Origin: Pseudoips prasinana
Taxonomy: Eukaryota > Arthropoda > Insecta > Lepidoptera > Nolidae
Assembly: GCA_951640165.1 (NCBI GenBank)
Contig: OX621257.1
Coordinates: 11,171,201-11,235,200 of the forward strand
Reading direction: 5' to 3'
Length of the DNA: 64,000 nucleotides
The notes beneath the pieces were generated by a model. The model had not been told where the DNA came from. It did no database searches and saw only the letters and a program-made list of their open reading frames with translations. The translations under genes were made by a program, and so were the position numbers. This document shows positions 1 to 10,692 of the stretch, piece after piece (the stretch's first letter is position 1; each line of letters opens with the position of its first letter).

Positions 1-174
1 TTAAGAATGGTGAAAACGGTGTTATAAATATATAAGACCGTCACGATCATCAAGCCAAACATTAAAGGTCTTCTTTTCTTATCCTTGCTATTCTTGAAAT
101 AATTGAAAATAGATGAAACTATGTAGTAATATAGCTTATAGATATATCAGAAAAACTCATGGGCAAGGCACAAG
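1..174. other. Unclassified AT-rich sequence
   Basis: No open frame or repeat recognised. It could be the body of the Helitron-like element whose 3' end lies at 175-212, but I cannot show that. Confidence 0.3.
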
Positions 175-212
175 ATTAACGCGGGTGAAACCTCACCTCG
201 GGGCATAGCTAG
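175..212 (+). mobile_element. Helitron-like 3' terminus
   Basis: The stretch has a hairpin-forming GCGGGTG...CCTCGGGG segment and ends CATAGCTAG followed by T. This matches the 3' end of the Lep1/Helitron-N-type copies elsewhere in the window (for example 25000-25034). A Helitron 3' end is a short hairpin followed by CTRR with insertion at A^T. Confidence 0.6.
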
Positions 213-220
213 TAATCATA

Positions 221-462
221 TATCTGGGGACAATGTCACACAGATCATCCTAGCCCCAAACTAAGCAAAGCTTTTACTATGGGTACCAGGCGACGATATA
301 CATACTTATATAGATAGATAAATACTTATATACATAGAAAACATCCATGACTCAGAAACAAATATTCGTGCTCATCACACAAATATTTGCACTTACCGGG
401 ATTCGAACCCAGGACCCACCAGCTTCGTAGGCAGGAGCACTACCAACTAGGCTACGGTGACC
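221..462 (-). mobile_element. tRNA-derived SINE, family 1
   Basis: On the minus strand the head reads GTCACCGTAGCCTAGTTGG (pol III A box) and then GGTTCGAATCC (consensus B box), followed by a body shared with the copy at 16473-16735. The tail has TATATAAGTA-type repeats and ends in a segment shared with other SINE families here. It is a retroposon and not a tRNA gene: a long non-tRNA body follows the B box. Confidence 0.85.
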
Positions 463-688
463 TATGACCTATGGACAGAAATGATCGAAGTAATATCATA
501 CATGTTATAAGGAAGGAAAAGTAATACTTTATACGGGCTCCTATCCATATTCCATGAAGGAAGCCCAGGAAACAATCGAGAGCGGAACATAAATAGCGAT
601 CCTCTTGTTACCCTCCCACGAGACATAATTAGGTCATAATTAAAGCTATTTGTTCATAACAGTTACTCAATTACTTATTTATATATAA

Positions 689-985
689 CTAGCTCTGCCC
701 CGCGGTTTTAACCGCGTTAAATTTTATAAATTATAGCCTATGTGTAAATCCAGGGTGTTAGCTAACTCCATAACAAATTTTATTAAAATGGGTTTAGCAG
801 TTTAGACGTCAAGAAGTAACAAAATTTCGCCTTTATAATATTGGTTTGATATGTAAATCCAGAGTGTCAGCTTACACCATAGCAAAATTTATTAAAATTG
901 CTCCGGCCGTTTAGAAGTGAAGAAGTAACAAACTGTATGAGAAAAAAAACATGCACACTTACAAAATATAATAATATTAGTGTGA
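689..985 (-). mobile_element. Helitron-like copy, two units
   Basis: It starts (plus strand) CTAGCTCTGCCCCGCGG and ends TATTAGTGTGA, so on the minus strand it runs from TC to CTAG. It contains a second partial unit: the TTTCGCCTTTATAATATT end is followed by another copy of the internal sequence. Such head-to-tail partial copies recur at 2735-3080, 9321-9651 and 62999-63282. Confidence 0.7.
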
Positions 986-1004
986 TTACTGCCATATGGA
1001 ATGT

Positions 1005-1105
1005 GCCATGTGCCAAAGGAAATTGTCGTTAAGCCATGTCAGAGGTGCAATGGGTGGCATGAATAACTCTGACACTAACTACTGCCTATACGATAAGTAA
1101 CAAAC
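1005..1105 (+). mobile_element. 5S-SINE body fragment
   Basis: It carries GTTAAGCCATGTCAGAGG and a CCTATACGATAAGTAA tail, matching the 3' half of the 5S-headed SINE seen whole at 59584-59845. The 5S-like head is absent. Confidence 0.6.
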
Positions 1106-1177
1106 ACTTAGTCAGGATTAACGTAGCTTTAGCTTACTAGTTTTAGGGGGCCTCCTGAATGAGCGCAATCAGTATTC
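1102..1177. repeat. Direct repeat, left copy
   Basis: About 75 bp beginning TTAGTCAGGATTAACGTAGC recurs at 1592-1670 with a few mismatches. A LINE 3' fragment and a poly(T) tract lie between the copies. Confidence 0.75.
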
Positions 1178-1341
1178 GCTCCGTCGGAATATTTTCCAGG
1201 GAATCCGGTGGTAGCATTAAAGCGCGACCGTCTTTATAAACACAAGGCCGCCATAATAATAACATATAATTCGTACCTTAATATAGGCAGAACCATTCAG
1301 ACAATAAATAGTAAAAATATATCAAAAATTTAAATTTAAGA

Positions 1342-1592
1342 TAATTAAACCTACACATGATCCTTAACAATAACTTAATTTAAGTTAGCTAAATATCGTT
1401 ACTGTTATAAAATAAATCTTATTTCAAATTATTTCCTACAATCCGTGTACCTAAATATCTATATGTACCAGATGTACCTATAAATAATTATAAATTAATT
1501 ATATATTACTACGAACATGTTCTGACTTACAAGCGCTTTTTTAAAGTCGATGTGAATAAGAACCTTTTTTTTTTTTTTTTTTTTTTTTATAA
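1342..1592 (+). mobile_element. LINE 3' UTR fragment, UTR-1 family
   Basis: It shares a GTGTACCTAAATAT segment and the end ACAAGCGCTTTTTTAAAGT with copies at 9940, 20205, 53445 (reverse) and 59345. All copies stop in a T-rich or TTTA tail; here it is a run of about 25 T. Common 3' ends with ragged 5' ends are the signature of 5'-truncated LINE copies. The parent coding region is not in the window. Confidence 0.6.
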
Positions 1593-1670
1593 ACACACAT
1601 TTAGTCAGGATTAACGTAGCTTTAGCTTACTACTTTTAGTGAGCCTCCTGAATGAGCGCAATCAGTATTC
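1592..1670. repeat. Direct repeat, right copy
   Basis: Partner of 1102-1177. The two copies bracket the UTR-1 LINE fragment. This is far longer than a LINE target-site duplication. Confidence 0.75.
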
Positions 1671-1737
1671 TTTAATGAAGGAGAGAAACCAAATTTCAAT
1701 AACTTCTTTAACTAACCTAGTTGGGCCCCGCGGCTTT

Positions 1738-2395
1738 ATTTATTTATTTATTTATACTTCAGTACTATTGAAATGTACATAGGCGGACTTAATGCCAAAG
1801 GCATTTTCTAACAGTCAACCTTAGGGTAGTGCAGAGAGATCATGGCAGGTGCACTTAGGTATAAAAAAATGTCTTTACTTACTATAATTATAAATATTAA
1901 TAATAACGAACACTATACATATTCTATAAATATATACAATACATACTATGCAATAAATACCATATGCTTTAATCTAATGAATACTATACTATAACATAAT
2001 ATACTATAATAAATAAAATTATTAAAATGATGAAATGCTCACGTACTTTCTTTTTAAACGCATAGCGAGTCTTAGCCATCCTGATTCCAACCGGAAGCTC
2101 ATTCCAAAGAAGGATAGATTGGACAAAGAAAGAGGAATGAATAAAGTCAGAGCTATGTGGTGGACATCGTAAAAGACGATTATGACTAGAGCGGAGAGTT
2201 TTACTATGAGTAGCAAAAAGATATTGAAAGTGAGGCGTTAAGTAAGAAGGAACAGTAGGAGAGTCCAGTATGGAGAAAAGTGTGGTGAGCGCTCTTAAAT
2301 TTCTTCGCTGGCGAAGGTAAGCAGACACATGATCATACTTACGTAGATGGAAAACGAATCGAATGCAGTTATTTACAAGTCGGTCAAGTTACCCG
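1738..2395 (-). mobile_element. LINE C-terminal fragment with 3' UTR
   Basis: The minus strand encodes the end of a LINE polyprotein: NNCIRFVFHLRKYDHV, then an open stretch to 1984 containing SILLWNELPVGIR. The order CIRFVF...KYDHVS...LWN.LP is typical of CR1/Jockey-group C-termini. The 3' UTR runs to about 1738 and ends in a (TAAA)n tail. It is 5'-truncated where Helitron-like sequence begins near 2395. The LINE at 63283-64000 is of a related type. Confidence 0.75.
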
Positions 2396-2399
2396 TTCT

Positions 2400-2565
2400 A
2401 AACTTTATTAATAGCCTATGGTGTTATTCGGATTTATAAGCTATATTACTACAAAGTTTCATCAAAATCCGTTCGGTAGTTTGTGCGTGAAAGAGTAACA
2501 AACATCCATACATCTACTATACATACATACTCACAAACTTTCACATTTATAGTTATATTAGTAGA
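2400..2565 (-). mobile_element. Helitron-like copy (5' part)
   Basis: On the minus strand it begins TCTACTAATATAACTATAAA and carries the GTTACTCTTTCACG...CTACCGAACGG block common in lepidopteran Helitron-like repeats. The same copy is duplicated at about 8990-9151. Confidence 0.55.
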
Positions 2566-2734
2566 ATATAAAGTAAATCAATACTATGTTCTTTTGTTAA
2601 CTTCTAAATTACTGAAACATATTTTTATCATTCACTAAGTTCAAATTCAATGATTAATTTTGATATTTTTACCGATACGGCTATCATTTGAGTAATGATA
2701 GAATATGACACCGTTACTAATGATATATGAAATA

Positions 2735-3080
2735 CTAGCTGTGCTCTGCGGTTTTACCCGCGTTAAACTTCATAAATTATAGCCTATGTGTTAATCCAGG
2801 GTGTCAGCTAACTCTATACGAAATTTTATTGAAATCGCTCCAGCCGTTTAGACGTGACGAAGTAACAAACATACCACTCACACAGTCACACACTCACAAA
2901 CTTTCGCCATTATAATATTAGTGTACCTAATATGTTAATCCAGGGTTACAGCTAACCCCATACAAAATTTTATCAAAGTCATTCCAGCCGTTTGGACGTG
3001 AATAAGTAACAAACATACACGCTCGCACAGTTACACACTCACAAACTTTCGCCTTTATAATATTAGTGTAATTAGTGTGA
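2735..3080 (-). mobile_element. Helitron-like copy, two units
   Basis: Plus-strand CTAGCTGTGCTCTGCGG at the left, TATTAGTGTGA at the right, and an internal repeat of the CCAGGGT...AGCTAAC...CCGTTT.GACGTGA block. It lies inside the long direct repeat and is therefore duplicated at 9321-9651. Confidence 0.75.
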
Positions 3081-3143
3081 TATGGAAAGGGTATCAAATG
3101 TAAAAGATTAAGTGATTGATAGTGAAAATTTTGTATAATATTG

Positions 3144-5055
3144 TCATCATCATCATCATCATATCAGCCGACAGACGTCCACTGCTGGACAAAGGCCTCC
3201 CCCAAGGATCTCCACAATAGCCGGTCCTGCGCTGCCCGCATCCAGCGGCTTCCCGCGACCCGCACAAGATCGTCGGTCCACCGTGTAGGAGGCCTGCCCA
3301 CGCTGCGTCTTCCGGTTCGTGGTCGCCACTCGATAACCTTTCTGCCCCATCGGCCGTCAGTTCTACGAGCTATGTGCCCTGCCCACTGCCACTTCAGTTT
3401 GGCAATTCTTTGGGCTATGTCTTATTCGATCTCGCAGGGAAACTCCAAGCATAGCCCTTTCCATTGCTCTTTGGGTGACCTTGAGCCGCCTGATAAGGCC
3501 CATAGTGAGCAACCACGTCTCTGTTCCGTAAGTCATCACTGGCAACACACACTGGTCGAAGACTTTCGACTTGAGACACTGCGGTATTTGGGATGAGAAG
3601 ATATTACGTAGCTTCCCGAACGCTGCCCAGCCGAGTTGGATTCTACGATTTTCTCCTTTTCGAAGTTGGACCTACCTAGTTGGATGGTCTATCCTAGGTC
3701 AATATAGTTCTCAACAACTTCGAGTGCAGAGTCTCCAACCTTAACTAGAGTGGGTGCATCATGGATGTTCGACATGATTTTCGTCTTATCCATGTTCATT
3801 TTCAGACCCACTTGTTGAGAGACCTACTGAGGCCATTGAGCATTGTACCGAGGTCGTCAAGGGTCTCAGCCATGACTACTATGTCGTCGGCAAATCTAAG
3901 ATGGGTGATGTATTCGCCATTGACATTGATGCCAAAGCCTTCCCAGTCCAGAAGCTTGAAAACATCTTCCAATGCAGCGGTGAACAGTTTCGGAGATATG
4001 ACGTCTCCCTGTCTCACGCCTCGCTGCAATTGAATAGGTTTCGAGTTCTGGTCCTGAAGTCGGATTGACATGGTGGCGTTTTCGTACAAACACTTTAACA
4101 CCTGGACATACCGATAGTCAATTTGGCACCTTTGAAGAGACCTCAGCACGGCCCATGTTTCGATAGAATCAAAGGCTTTCTCATAGTCCACAAACGCTAA
4201 GCATAATGGCTGGTTATACTCCTCTGTCTTCTGTATAACTTGCCGCAGCGTATGTATGTGGTCTATGGTACTGTAGCCTTTTCGGAATCCGGCTTGTTCG
4301 GGAGGCTGGAAGTCGTCAAACCTTCGTGCGAGACGATTCGTAATGACTCTCGAAAACAACTTGTAAACATGGCTCAGCAGTGTGATGGGTCTGTAATTCT
4401 TCAATAGGGTTTTATCGCCCTTTTTGAAGAAAAGCACCACCACACTCCTGTGCCATGCTTTTGGCGTTTGGCCTTCGAGTATGACGGAGTTGAATAACTT
4501 CTGAAGGGCCCGTAGGATCGGTGTACCACCCGCCTTCAGAAGCTCAGCTGTAACTCCATCATCACCCGGCGCCTTGTTGTTTTTTAGTTGTTTGAGAGCC
4601 ATTCTAATCTCGTACAGGCTGACGTCCGGGATATCTTGGGTGTAGTGTCGGGTTAGTCTTGCTCTTGGATCGGCATGACTATTGACAGGAAGTCGCGTTG
4701 TCGTGTATAACTGTCCATAGAACTTCTCGATCTCACCTAGCAACTCTGGTTTTGACGTGACGATTCTACCATCCTCAGTCCTCAGCTTCGTCAGTTGGCT
4801 TTGCCCAATAGACAAATCTCTTGCGAACACTTTAGAGCCTCTATTCCGCTCGATGGCCTCTTTTATACTAATAGTATTAAATTGGCGTGTGTCGCGAGTC
4901 AGAGACTTTGAGATTTGTCTGTTGAGCTGCCTGTATCTGGCAGCATCACATGAGGATGTTAGAATCATTTTCCGCCTTTCTTCCATAAGCTGTAGGGTAT
5001 GGTCGGAGATCTTTTTGGTTCCATTTGTACGGCGGGTTTTGTAGAAGTTAGACCC
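3144..5055 (-). mobile_element. RTE-clade LINE, 5'-truncated
   Basis: The element has an RT core at 4986-3802, the RTE C-terminal region between 3800 and 3170, and a 3' tail of (ATG)n, seen as CATCATCATCATCATCAT on the plus strand. The coding frame is open upstream of the first ATG to about 5055 and the endonuclease is missing, so the copy is 5'-truncated. Shorter 3' ends of the same family lie at 25713-26120 and 19161-19227. Confidence 0.92.
3802..4986 (-). pseudogene. RTE reverse transcriptase (broken)
   Basis: A 394-residue open segment of a LINE polyprotein that would prime and copy its own RNA at a nicked target. RT blocks in order: NNKAPGDDG (about 136-144), NYRPITLLS (197-205), FVDYEKAFD (265-273), GVRQGDVISPKLF (323-335) and the catalytic FADD (about 364-367). 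The frame stops after SLNKWV; translation resumes in another frame with VGLKMNMDKTKIMSN, so there is a frameshift near 3812. A second disruption near 3425 removes the residues between LRDRIR and the DIAQRIAKLKW block. The endonuclease domain is absent. Dead copy. Confidence 0.9.
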
Positions 5056-5094
5056 GGTCGTATAAAAATTACAAAAATATAATTAGTCTAAAAA

Positions 5095-5920
5095 AAATAA
5101 TCTATTATTTTGAAATTAGTTGTACAATATTAAAATTAAAGAATTGAAGGCAATGAGCATTTGGCTAGCGCAGAAGGCTCTTAACCAGTAGCTTAAATTA
5201 AACGATTAATACCCGAGGCCACCCTTTTGGGGTTCGGGCCACAGCTCAGGGGGCCGCTGAAGCAAAAGGACAGAATTCTAAGAGAGGGCGTGATCAGTAA
5301 GTTGCACGGGATCACCGATGACGTGTTAAGGGGCCAAAGCGATCCTCGCCGCTGAGGAGCCTACCATAGCTAACCTGCGGCTTTCTCTAGCTACCTAGGT
5401 GGACGACCCGGAGAAGAAAGCCACAAAGACACTCCGGGCTTGCTTTTTTCGTCTTCTTTTGCTTTTTGTTTTCGTTCTTTTTTTTTTTTAAATCATGTAT
5501 TTTCTTACATTGTGATGGGCGTTATGTAGGCTAATGCACGCACAGAACCGTTGTCATCTAATGAATCAAAAAATTGTGAGATAATAAACAATAACATTAA
5601 ATTTCACTCAAGCAATTAGAATAACCTCTTGCTAGATGAGAAAACGGTGGGTACATCCGCGTACATTTACAAAATTAACAAGTCACACGAAGTCAACCAG
5701 AGGCAGGACGAGACTGTATGAAAAAATATTATGAGTACCCCAACAGCAGTTCGACCAGTTACCGCAAGCAGCACCCGTTCACGAGTATGACGTGAGGGCC
5801 AGCCATCGCCTCCCTCGCCATATTAGAGGGAAGGAAACGACCCGACCCACAACGCCACCGCAAGCATTAACACACAATGGGAGCATGACGACCTTACAAC
5901 GGGTAGTTCATATTGAAGTC
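5095..5920 (+). repeat. Dispersed repeat A, copy 1
   Basis: Shares GCCAAAGCGATCCTCGCCGC and GACCCGGAGAAGAAAGCC with 49480-49850, and GCACGCACAGAACCGTTGT plus the downstream half with 51510-51760. No coding frame recognised. Class unknown; strand is given relative to the other copies. Confidence 0.7.
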
Positions 5921-5954
5921 GTTAACAGCCTTTGGCCGAACAGCGTTTGACATG

Positions 5955-8895
5955 TTCATGATAATATACATTTGTTTAATAATAATAATATGCATCTAAA
6001 AATCTATGATATTACAGAATTATTTCTATAGTCAGTTGAGTAAAATATAAATGTATGTCCTTGATGTAACATTAAGATGTTGCTCGTGTTCAACCAAGCG
6101 ACCAAGCGTTTTTGTCGTTTAAATAATCATTGAGAGTGTAATAGGCCTTTTTCATTAAAATATTCCTGACCTCTAATTTAAACTTAGCATAGGACAGTTC
6201 CTGAAGATTTGTCGGTATTTTGTTATATATTCGGATACTCAGTCCGACAAAAGAAGAATGAACCTTTTGTAAACGATGAGATTCGGCACACAATTTGTGT
6301 TTATTTCTAGTGTTTATTGTGTGCGTGTCACTTCTCTTTTGAAACAAATCCAAATTTTGCCGCACATAAATTATATTAGCATAAATATATTGCGAAGATA
6401 CCGTTAATATATTTATCTCTTTAAAAAACTCTTTTAAGGAGAATCTCGCGCCTAGCTGATAAATAGCTCGTACTGAACGTTTTTGTAGAACAAAGATACT
6501 GTGGATGTCAGCCGCCCTACCCCACAGTAGTATACCGTAAGACATAATACTGTGGAAGTAGCTAAAATAAACCAGGCGCGCAGTATCTATGTTAGTAAGT
6601 TGTCTAACTTTTCTAACAGCATAAGCAGCAGAGCTTAATTTTCCAGCCAAGCCGGATATGTGAGTACCCCATTGAAGTTTACTGTCTAAAGTTATGCCCA
6701 GAAATGTAGTATATTGAACAGATTCCAACACTTCATTGTTCAATACCAGATTTGGACCAAAATTTCTCACATTAGGTGTGGTGAATTTAATGCACTTTGT
6801 TTTTTTAGCATTGAGAACTAAGTTATTAACCGTGAACCATTCGGTAATCAGTGTGAGAGCACTATTTATTTCAGCAAGGTTATCTCTGTTTCGGTCTACT
6901 TTAAAGATAAGAGAAGTGTCATCTGCGAAAAGGGCAACATCACAGAAGTTCTTAAAATAATGTGGTAAATCATTAATGTATACTAAGAACAAAAAGGGAC
7001 CAAGAATGGAGCCTTGTGGCACGCCTAAAGTGACGGGCAAATTATTTGACTTAACTCCACCTACGTCGACACACTGAACTCTCTGATTAAGTTAAGAGGA
7101 CAACACGTCCAGCGCAACCTCCCCTACGCCATAATGTCGTAATTTCAATAATAGCTTGTCGTGATGAACGCAATCAAATGCTTTAGAAAGGTCACAAAAC
7201 ACCCCAATAGCATTCTGTGACTTCTCCCATGCATGAAATATATTTTTTATCAGCGCAATCCCTGCGTCTGTAGTGGATCGCCCTTTAGTAAAACCAAATT
7301 GGTTCTGATGCAAGAGGTTGTGTAAATTAAAATGTTTCAGTAACTGCTTGAGTATAAGTTTTTCAAATATTTTACTTAATGCTGGTAAAATAGAGATGGG
7401 GCGATAATTAGAGGGATCGTCTTTAGAACCTGATTTAAACAATGGTATGATTTTACTACATTTCATTAGGTCGGGAAAAGTACCTGTATCTATACATTGA
7501 TTATAAATAATCATTAAATAAGGCGCTTTTACGTCGATTATGGTTTTTAAAATCCTTACGGAAATACCCCATAAGTCACCTGTATTTTTTGGCTCGAGCG
7601 TCCTAACAATATCGTTTATATCAGATATTGTTACATATTCAAAGTTAAATATTTGTTTGCATTCTGGAACGCTATTACGTAGCAGCAGTTCGGCGCCATT
7701 TTCGGAGGAGTTTAAGGAGCTAGTGGTGGTTACAGGTATGGCGGCAAAAAACTTATTTAACTCATGAGCTACATCAGCTTTTTCACTAACAATTCTATTA
7801 TCTATTTTTAATTCCAAATAATTATCACGTCTTTTATCCTTGCCACTTTCTTTATTAATTATATTCCAAGTGGTCTTTATTTTATTATCCGCTTTTTGTA
7901 TTTTTCGACTAATATAATTAGATTTAGCTATATTGCAAATTTTTTTGAATGTTTTTGAGTAATTTTTGGCATATTGTAAAAAATTTGAGTCAAATCTGTA
8001 TTTTTTCATACCGTATAACTCGTACAATCTTGCTCGACTTTTATATATACCAGGAGTTGCCCATTCATTAAATTTACTATTGGAAATCCTAAGTTTTTAG
8101 TTTTAAATGTACTCTGAAACTCAGTTTTAATGACACCAAAAACGGATGTATAATTAATATCTGGATTGTTATTTTCCAGCAAAGTGGGATTCATCTTAGA
8201 TAGAATACCATCTTTGAAACGATGTAACCGTGAACTAGTAATTGGTTGGCAGGTTACATGAGATGCTATTATCTTTTCATAATTTTCAAATACTGCTAAC
8301 TGGCCACAGTGATCTGATGTCAGATGACTTATTATTTTAGGATTCATCACTTCGCAGTTAGAAAATATGTTGTCAAGACAAGTGGCTGAGTGTGACGTGA
8401 TCCTAGTAGGTTCATGAGTGGAGCAATTGTATTTGCTAGACAGTAAGGCTACATTATTCTCCAGTTCTTTAATTTTTTCCTGTAATTTCTTTGTGGTTAT
8501 ATCATATTTTAAATTAAACTGAGACAGTTGATAACTAGATATGTCTAAATCAGTCTGTAATTCCCTACGTTCCCTAATTAAATTACTAATATAGTTATAA
8601 TTATACCTTTTACAGTGGCTGTATGATTTTTTTAGTTTCTTGACAGTACTATTAATTTGTAGGTACTTTTTGATCTTGTTATGACTTGTCATGGAATATG
8701 GGACATTTGTATAAGTGTTATTGGGTTTTGACTCAACAGGTACTTCAAACAGACTCTGGGCAGCATCCCTATTGTGTGTTTCTATTTGGTGTTTCAGATT
8801 TTGAATTGTTTCATTAGCCTTTATTAGACTACATTCTAACACAGAAATGCGGTTCAAAGCCTGTTCATGAGTACTGATACACTGGTCATATGAAT
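5955..8895 (-). mobile_element. CR1/Jockey-group LINE, internally deleted
   Basis: Minus-strand order: coiled-coil region, last part of an endonuclease, full RT, C-terminal region, and a 3' UTR ending in an AATAATAATAAT tail near 5981. It is bounded at 8895 by copy 2 of the long direct repeat. Clade is uncertain: GVPQGSILGPFLF and FADDTS fit CR1, Daphne or Jockey. Confidence 0.85.
6090..8027 (-). pseudogene. LINE RT with one nonsense codon
   Basis: Two open segments (8027-7092 and 7040-6090) are in the same frame and separated only by one TAA at 7092-7094 (context VLSS-stop-LNQRVQ), so this is one RT gene with a single point nonsense. RT blocks: NYRPISILPALSKIFEKL, QFGFTKGRSTTDA, FCDLSKAFDCV, LGVPQGSILGPFLF and FADDTSLIF. 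The C-terminal region ends with SFVGLSIRIYNKIP, a common end block of this LINE group. Apart from the stop, and a frameshift at about 8095 joining it to the upstream frame, the RT looks well preserved, suggesting a fairly recent copy. Confidence 0.88.
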
Positions 8896-8911
8896 GAAGG
8901 TAAGCAGACAC
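8006..8911 (-). pseudogene. Coiled-coil segment fused to endonuclease end
   Basis: A 301-residue frame. Residues about 10-150 are charged and heptad-like (VLECSLIKANETIQNLKHQI; TKKLQEKIKELENNVALLSS), predicting coiled coils. At about 160 it changes abruptly to EPTRITSHSATCLDNIFSN and LTSDHCGQLAVFE, the last two motifs of an APE-type endonuclease. The catalytic first two thirds of the endonuclease are missing, so an in-frame internal deletion has joined an ORF1-like region to the endonuclease end. The frame passes to the RT frame after KTKNL through a one-base shift near 8095 (the RT frame reads NEWATPGIYKSRA). The first residues fall in the long direct repeat and are not part of the LINE. Confidence 0.7.
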
Positions 8912-9679
8912 ATGATCATACTTACGTAGATGGAAAACGAATCGAATGCAGTTATTTAGAAGTCGGTCAAGTTACACGTTCTAAACTTTATTAATTATAG
9001 CCTATGGTGTTATTCGGATTTATAAGCTATATTACTACAAAGTTTCATCAAAATCCGTTCGGTAGTTTGTGCGTGAAAGAGTAACAAACATCCATACATC
9101 TACTATACATACATACTCACAAACTTTCACATTTATAGTTATATTAGTAGAATATAAAGTAAATCAATACTATGTTCTTTTGTTAACTTCTAAATTACTG
9201 AAACATATTTTTATCATTCACTAAGTTCAAATTCAATGATTAATTTTGATATTTTTACCGATACGGCTATCATTTGAGTAATGATAGAATATTACACCGT
9301 TACTAATGATATATGAAATACTAGCTGTGCTCTGCGGTTTTACCCGCGTTAATTCATAAATTATAGCCTATGTGTTAATCCAGGGTGTCAGCTAACTCTA
9401 TACGAAATTTTATTGAAATCGCTCCAGCCGTTTAGACGTGACGAAGTAACAAACATACCACTCACACAGTCACACACTCACAAACTTTCGCCTTTATAAT
9501 ATTAGTGTAATATGTTAATCCAGGGTTACAGCTAACCCCATACAACATTTTATCAAAGTCATTCCAGCCGTTTGGACGTGAATAAGTAACAAACATACAC
9601 GCTCACACAGTCATACACTCACAAACTTTCGCCTTTATAATATTAGTGTGATATGGAAAGGGTATCAAATGTAAAAGAT
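8896..9679. repeat. Long direct repeat, copy 2
   Basis: Near-identical partner of 2313-3109. Its left edge (GAATGAAGG) abuts the truncated LINE, while copy 1 continues into LINE coding sequence. Its right edge continues into a LINE 3' UTR. Confidence 0.9.
9321..9651 (-). mobile_element. Helitron-like copy, two units (duplicate)
   Basis: Duplicate of 2735-3080 carried by the long direct repeat: plus-strand CTAGCTGTGCTCTGCGG to TATTAGTGTGA. The companion copy is at about 8990-9151. Confidence 0.75.
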
Positions 9680-9900
9680 AAAATACTATTTGGACATTTC
9701 TTACATTATGTTCTTACATTTTGTTATGCAATATATTTATCACAGTTTCTTAGTATAATTTATTTGTTGAACTCTTGTTATTGTTTACTTTACTTTCAGT
9801 TCCTATCCATCCAAAGGTTGTCTGGAAGAGATCGCATAAGGCGATAAGACCGCCCATTGTATATTATGTTCTTTATATATATATTGACAACATGTAGTAA
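9680..9900 (+). mobile_element. LINE 3' UTR with conserved hairpin motif
   Basis: Contains GGTTGTCTGGAAGAGATCGC then GATAAGACCGCC, a 3' UTR motif also present on the minus strand at 63330-63360 (where it follows a LINE C-terminus) and partly at 13350-13380. No coding sequence is attached here. Confidence 0.6.
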
Positions 9901-9939
9901 AAATATTAGACTTAAACTAGATAATTAAAAGTAATCTCT

Positions 9940-10145
9940 TGGCAATAACTTGATACGAGCTAGCTAAATATCAATGCTATAATAAAATATATTTTATAAA
10001 TGTTTTCATACAATGTGTACCTAAATATCTATGTTACTAGAAATAATAATGTATACAACTATATTACTACAAACATGTTCTGACTATTTACAAGCGCTTT
10101 TTTAAAGTCTACGTGAATAAAAACCTTTTTTATTTATTTATTTTA
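9940..10145 (+). mobile_element. LINE 3' UTR fragment, UTR-1 family
   Basis: Close match to 20205-20419 (CTTGATACGAGCTAGCTAAA through ACAAGCGCTTTTTTAAAGTC), ending in a TTTATTTATTTA tail. 5'-truncated. Confidence 0.65.
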
Positions 10146-10169
10146 TATATCCAATGTATTTTATGGGTT

Positions 10170-10410
10170 AGTGCCGAGGGTGCCGAGCCGCTTTCATGTC
10201 GCTTCTGTTTCTTATCAGCAAGTACTCCGAACCAGGCTGCATCACAGATCTTACGACCCTCCACCACGTTTGCGCCATTCAACTCTATTTTCAGCGAGCT
10301 TTTCCCAGCTACAGTGGTCAATTTTAAAAGCGGCCATATTCCGCGTGGTGCAATCTTTAAAGCGAAGCAGAGGTCTACCGACATCTTGCTAGAAACATAC
10401 ACTCGCTGAA
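10170..10410 (-). mobile_element. LINE C-terminal coding fragment
   Basis: The minus strand reads RPLLRFKDCTTRNMAAFKID followed by SWEKLAENRVEWRK and a stop. The GRPLLRFKD...W..LA.DR..WR block is the characteristic C-terminus of a widespread LINE group. The remaining 3' side is in broken frames. No RT part is present. Confidence 0.65.
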
Positions 10411-10692
10411 AGTCTCATTTGTATCTCATTATTATGGGTTTATGAGATACAGCTGATAGATATACAGACGGACTGACGGGTGGACATCGGAAGATTAGTA
10501 ATAGGGTACGTAGTATCTTTTGGGTACGGACCCTCAATCGTTTTAAAAAGTTTCATTGCCATTTGGAGGAGTTAGTCGGAGACCCCGCGCTTGGCATGCC
10601 AGTTGGTGACAGCAGTTAGATGGTATCTATATTACACAGGTGGCGCTGCTGCCCGACTAACTGCTATATCCCTTAGTCGCCGTTTACGACAC
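10411..10692. other. Unclassified dispersed-type sequence
   Basis: Contains GATAGATATACAGACGGAC and CTTTTGGGTACGGACCCT, wording often seen in moth repeats. A related TACGGAACCCTAAAAAAA end occurs at 11256-11276. Not assignable to a class. Confidence 0.3.

Larger units (their letters stand above)
2313..3109. repeat. Long direct repeat, copy 1
   Basis: From GAAGGTAAGCAGACACATGA to AAATGTAAAAGAT this is almost identical to 8896-9679, differing by scattered substitutions and a few small indels. It holds about 80 bp of LINE coding end and two Helitron-like copies. Its left border lies inside a continuous LINE frame, so copy 1 looks like the ancestral left junction. Confidence 0.9.

Noticed and set aside
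3141..3596. 151-residue plus-strand protein
   Set aside because: Antisense of the RTE C-terminal region; the real frame is on the minus strand with RTE motifs.
2313..9679. LTR retrotransposon with ~790 bp LTRs and 5.8 kb interior
   Set aside because: The repeats do not begin TG and end CA, there is no primer-binding site or gag-pol, and the interior consists of non-LTR elements on the minus strand.
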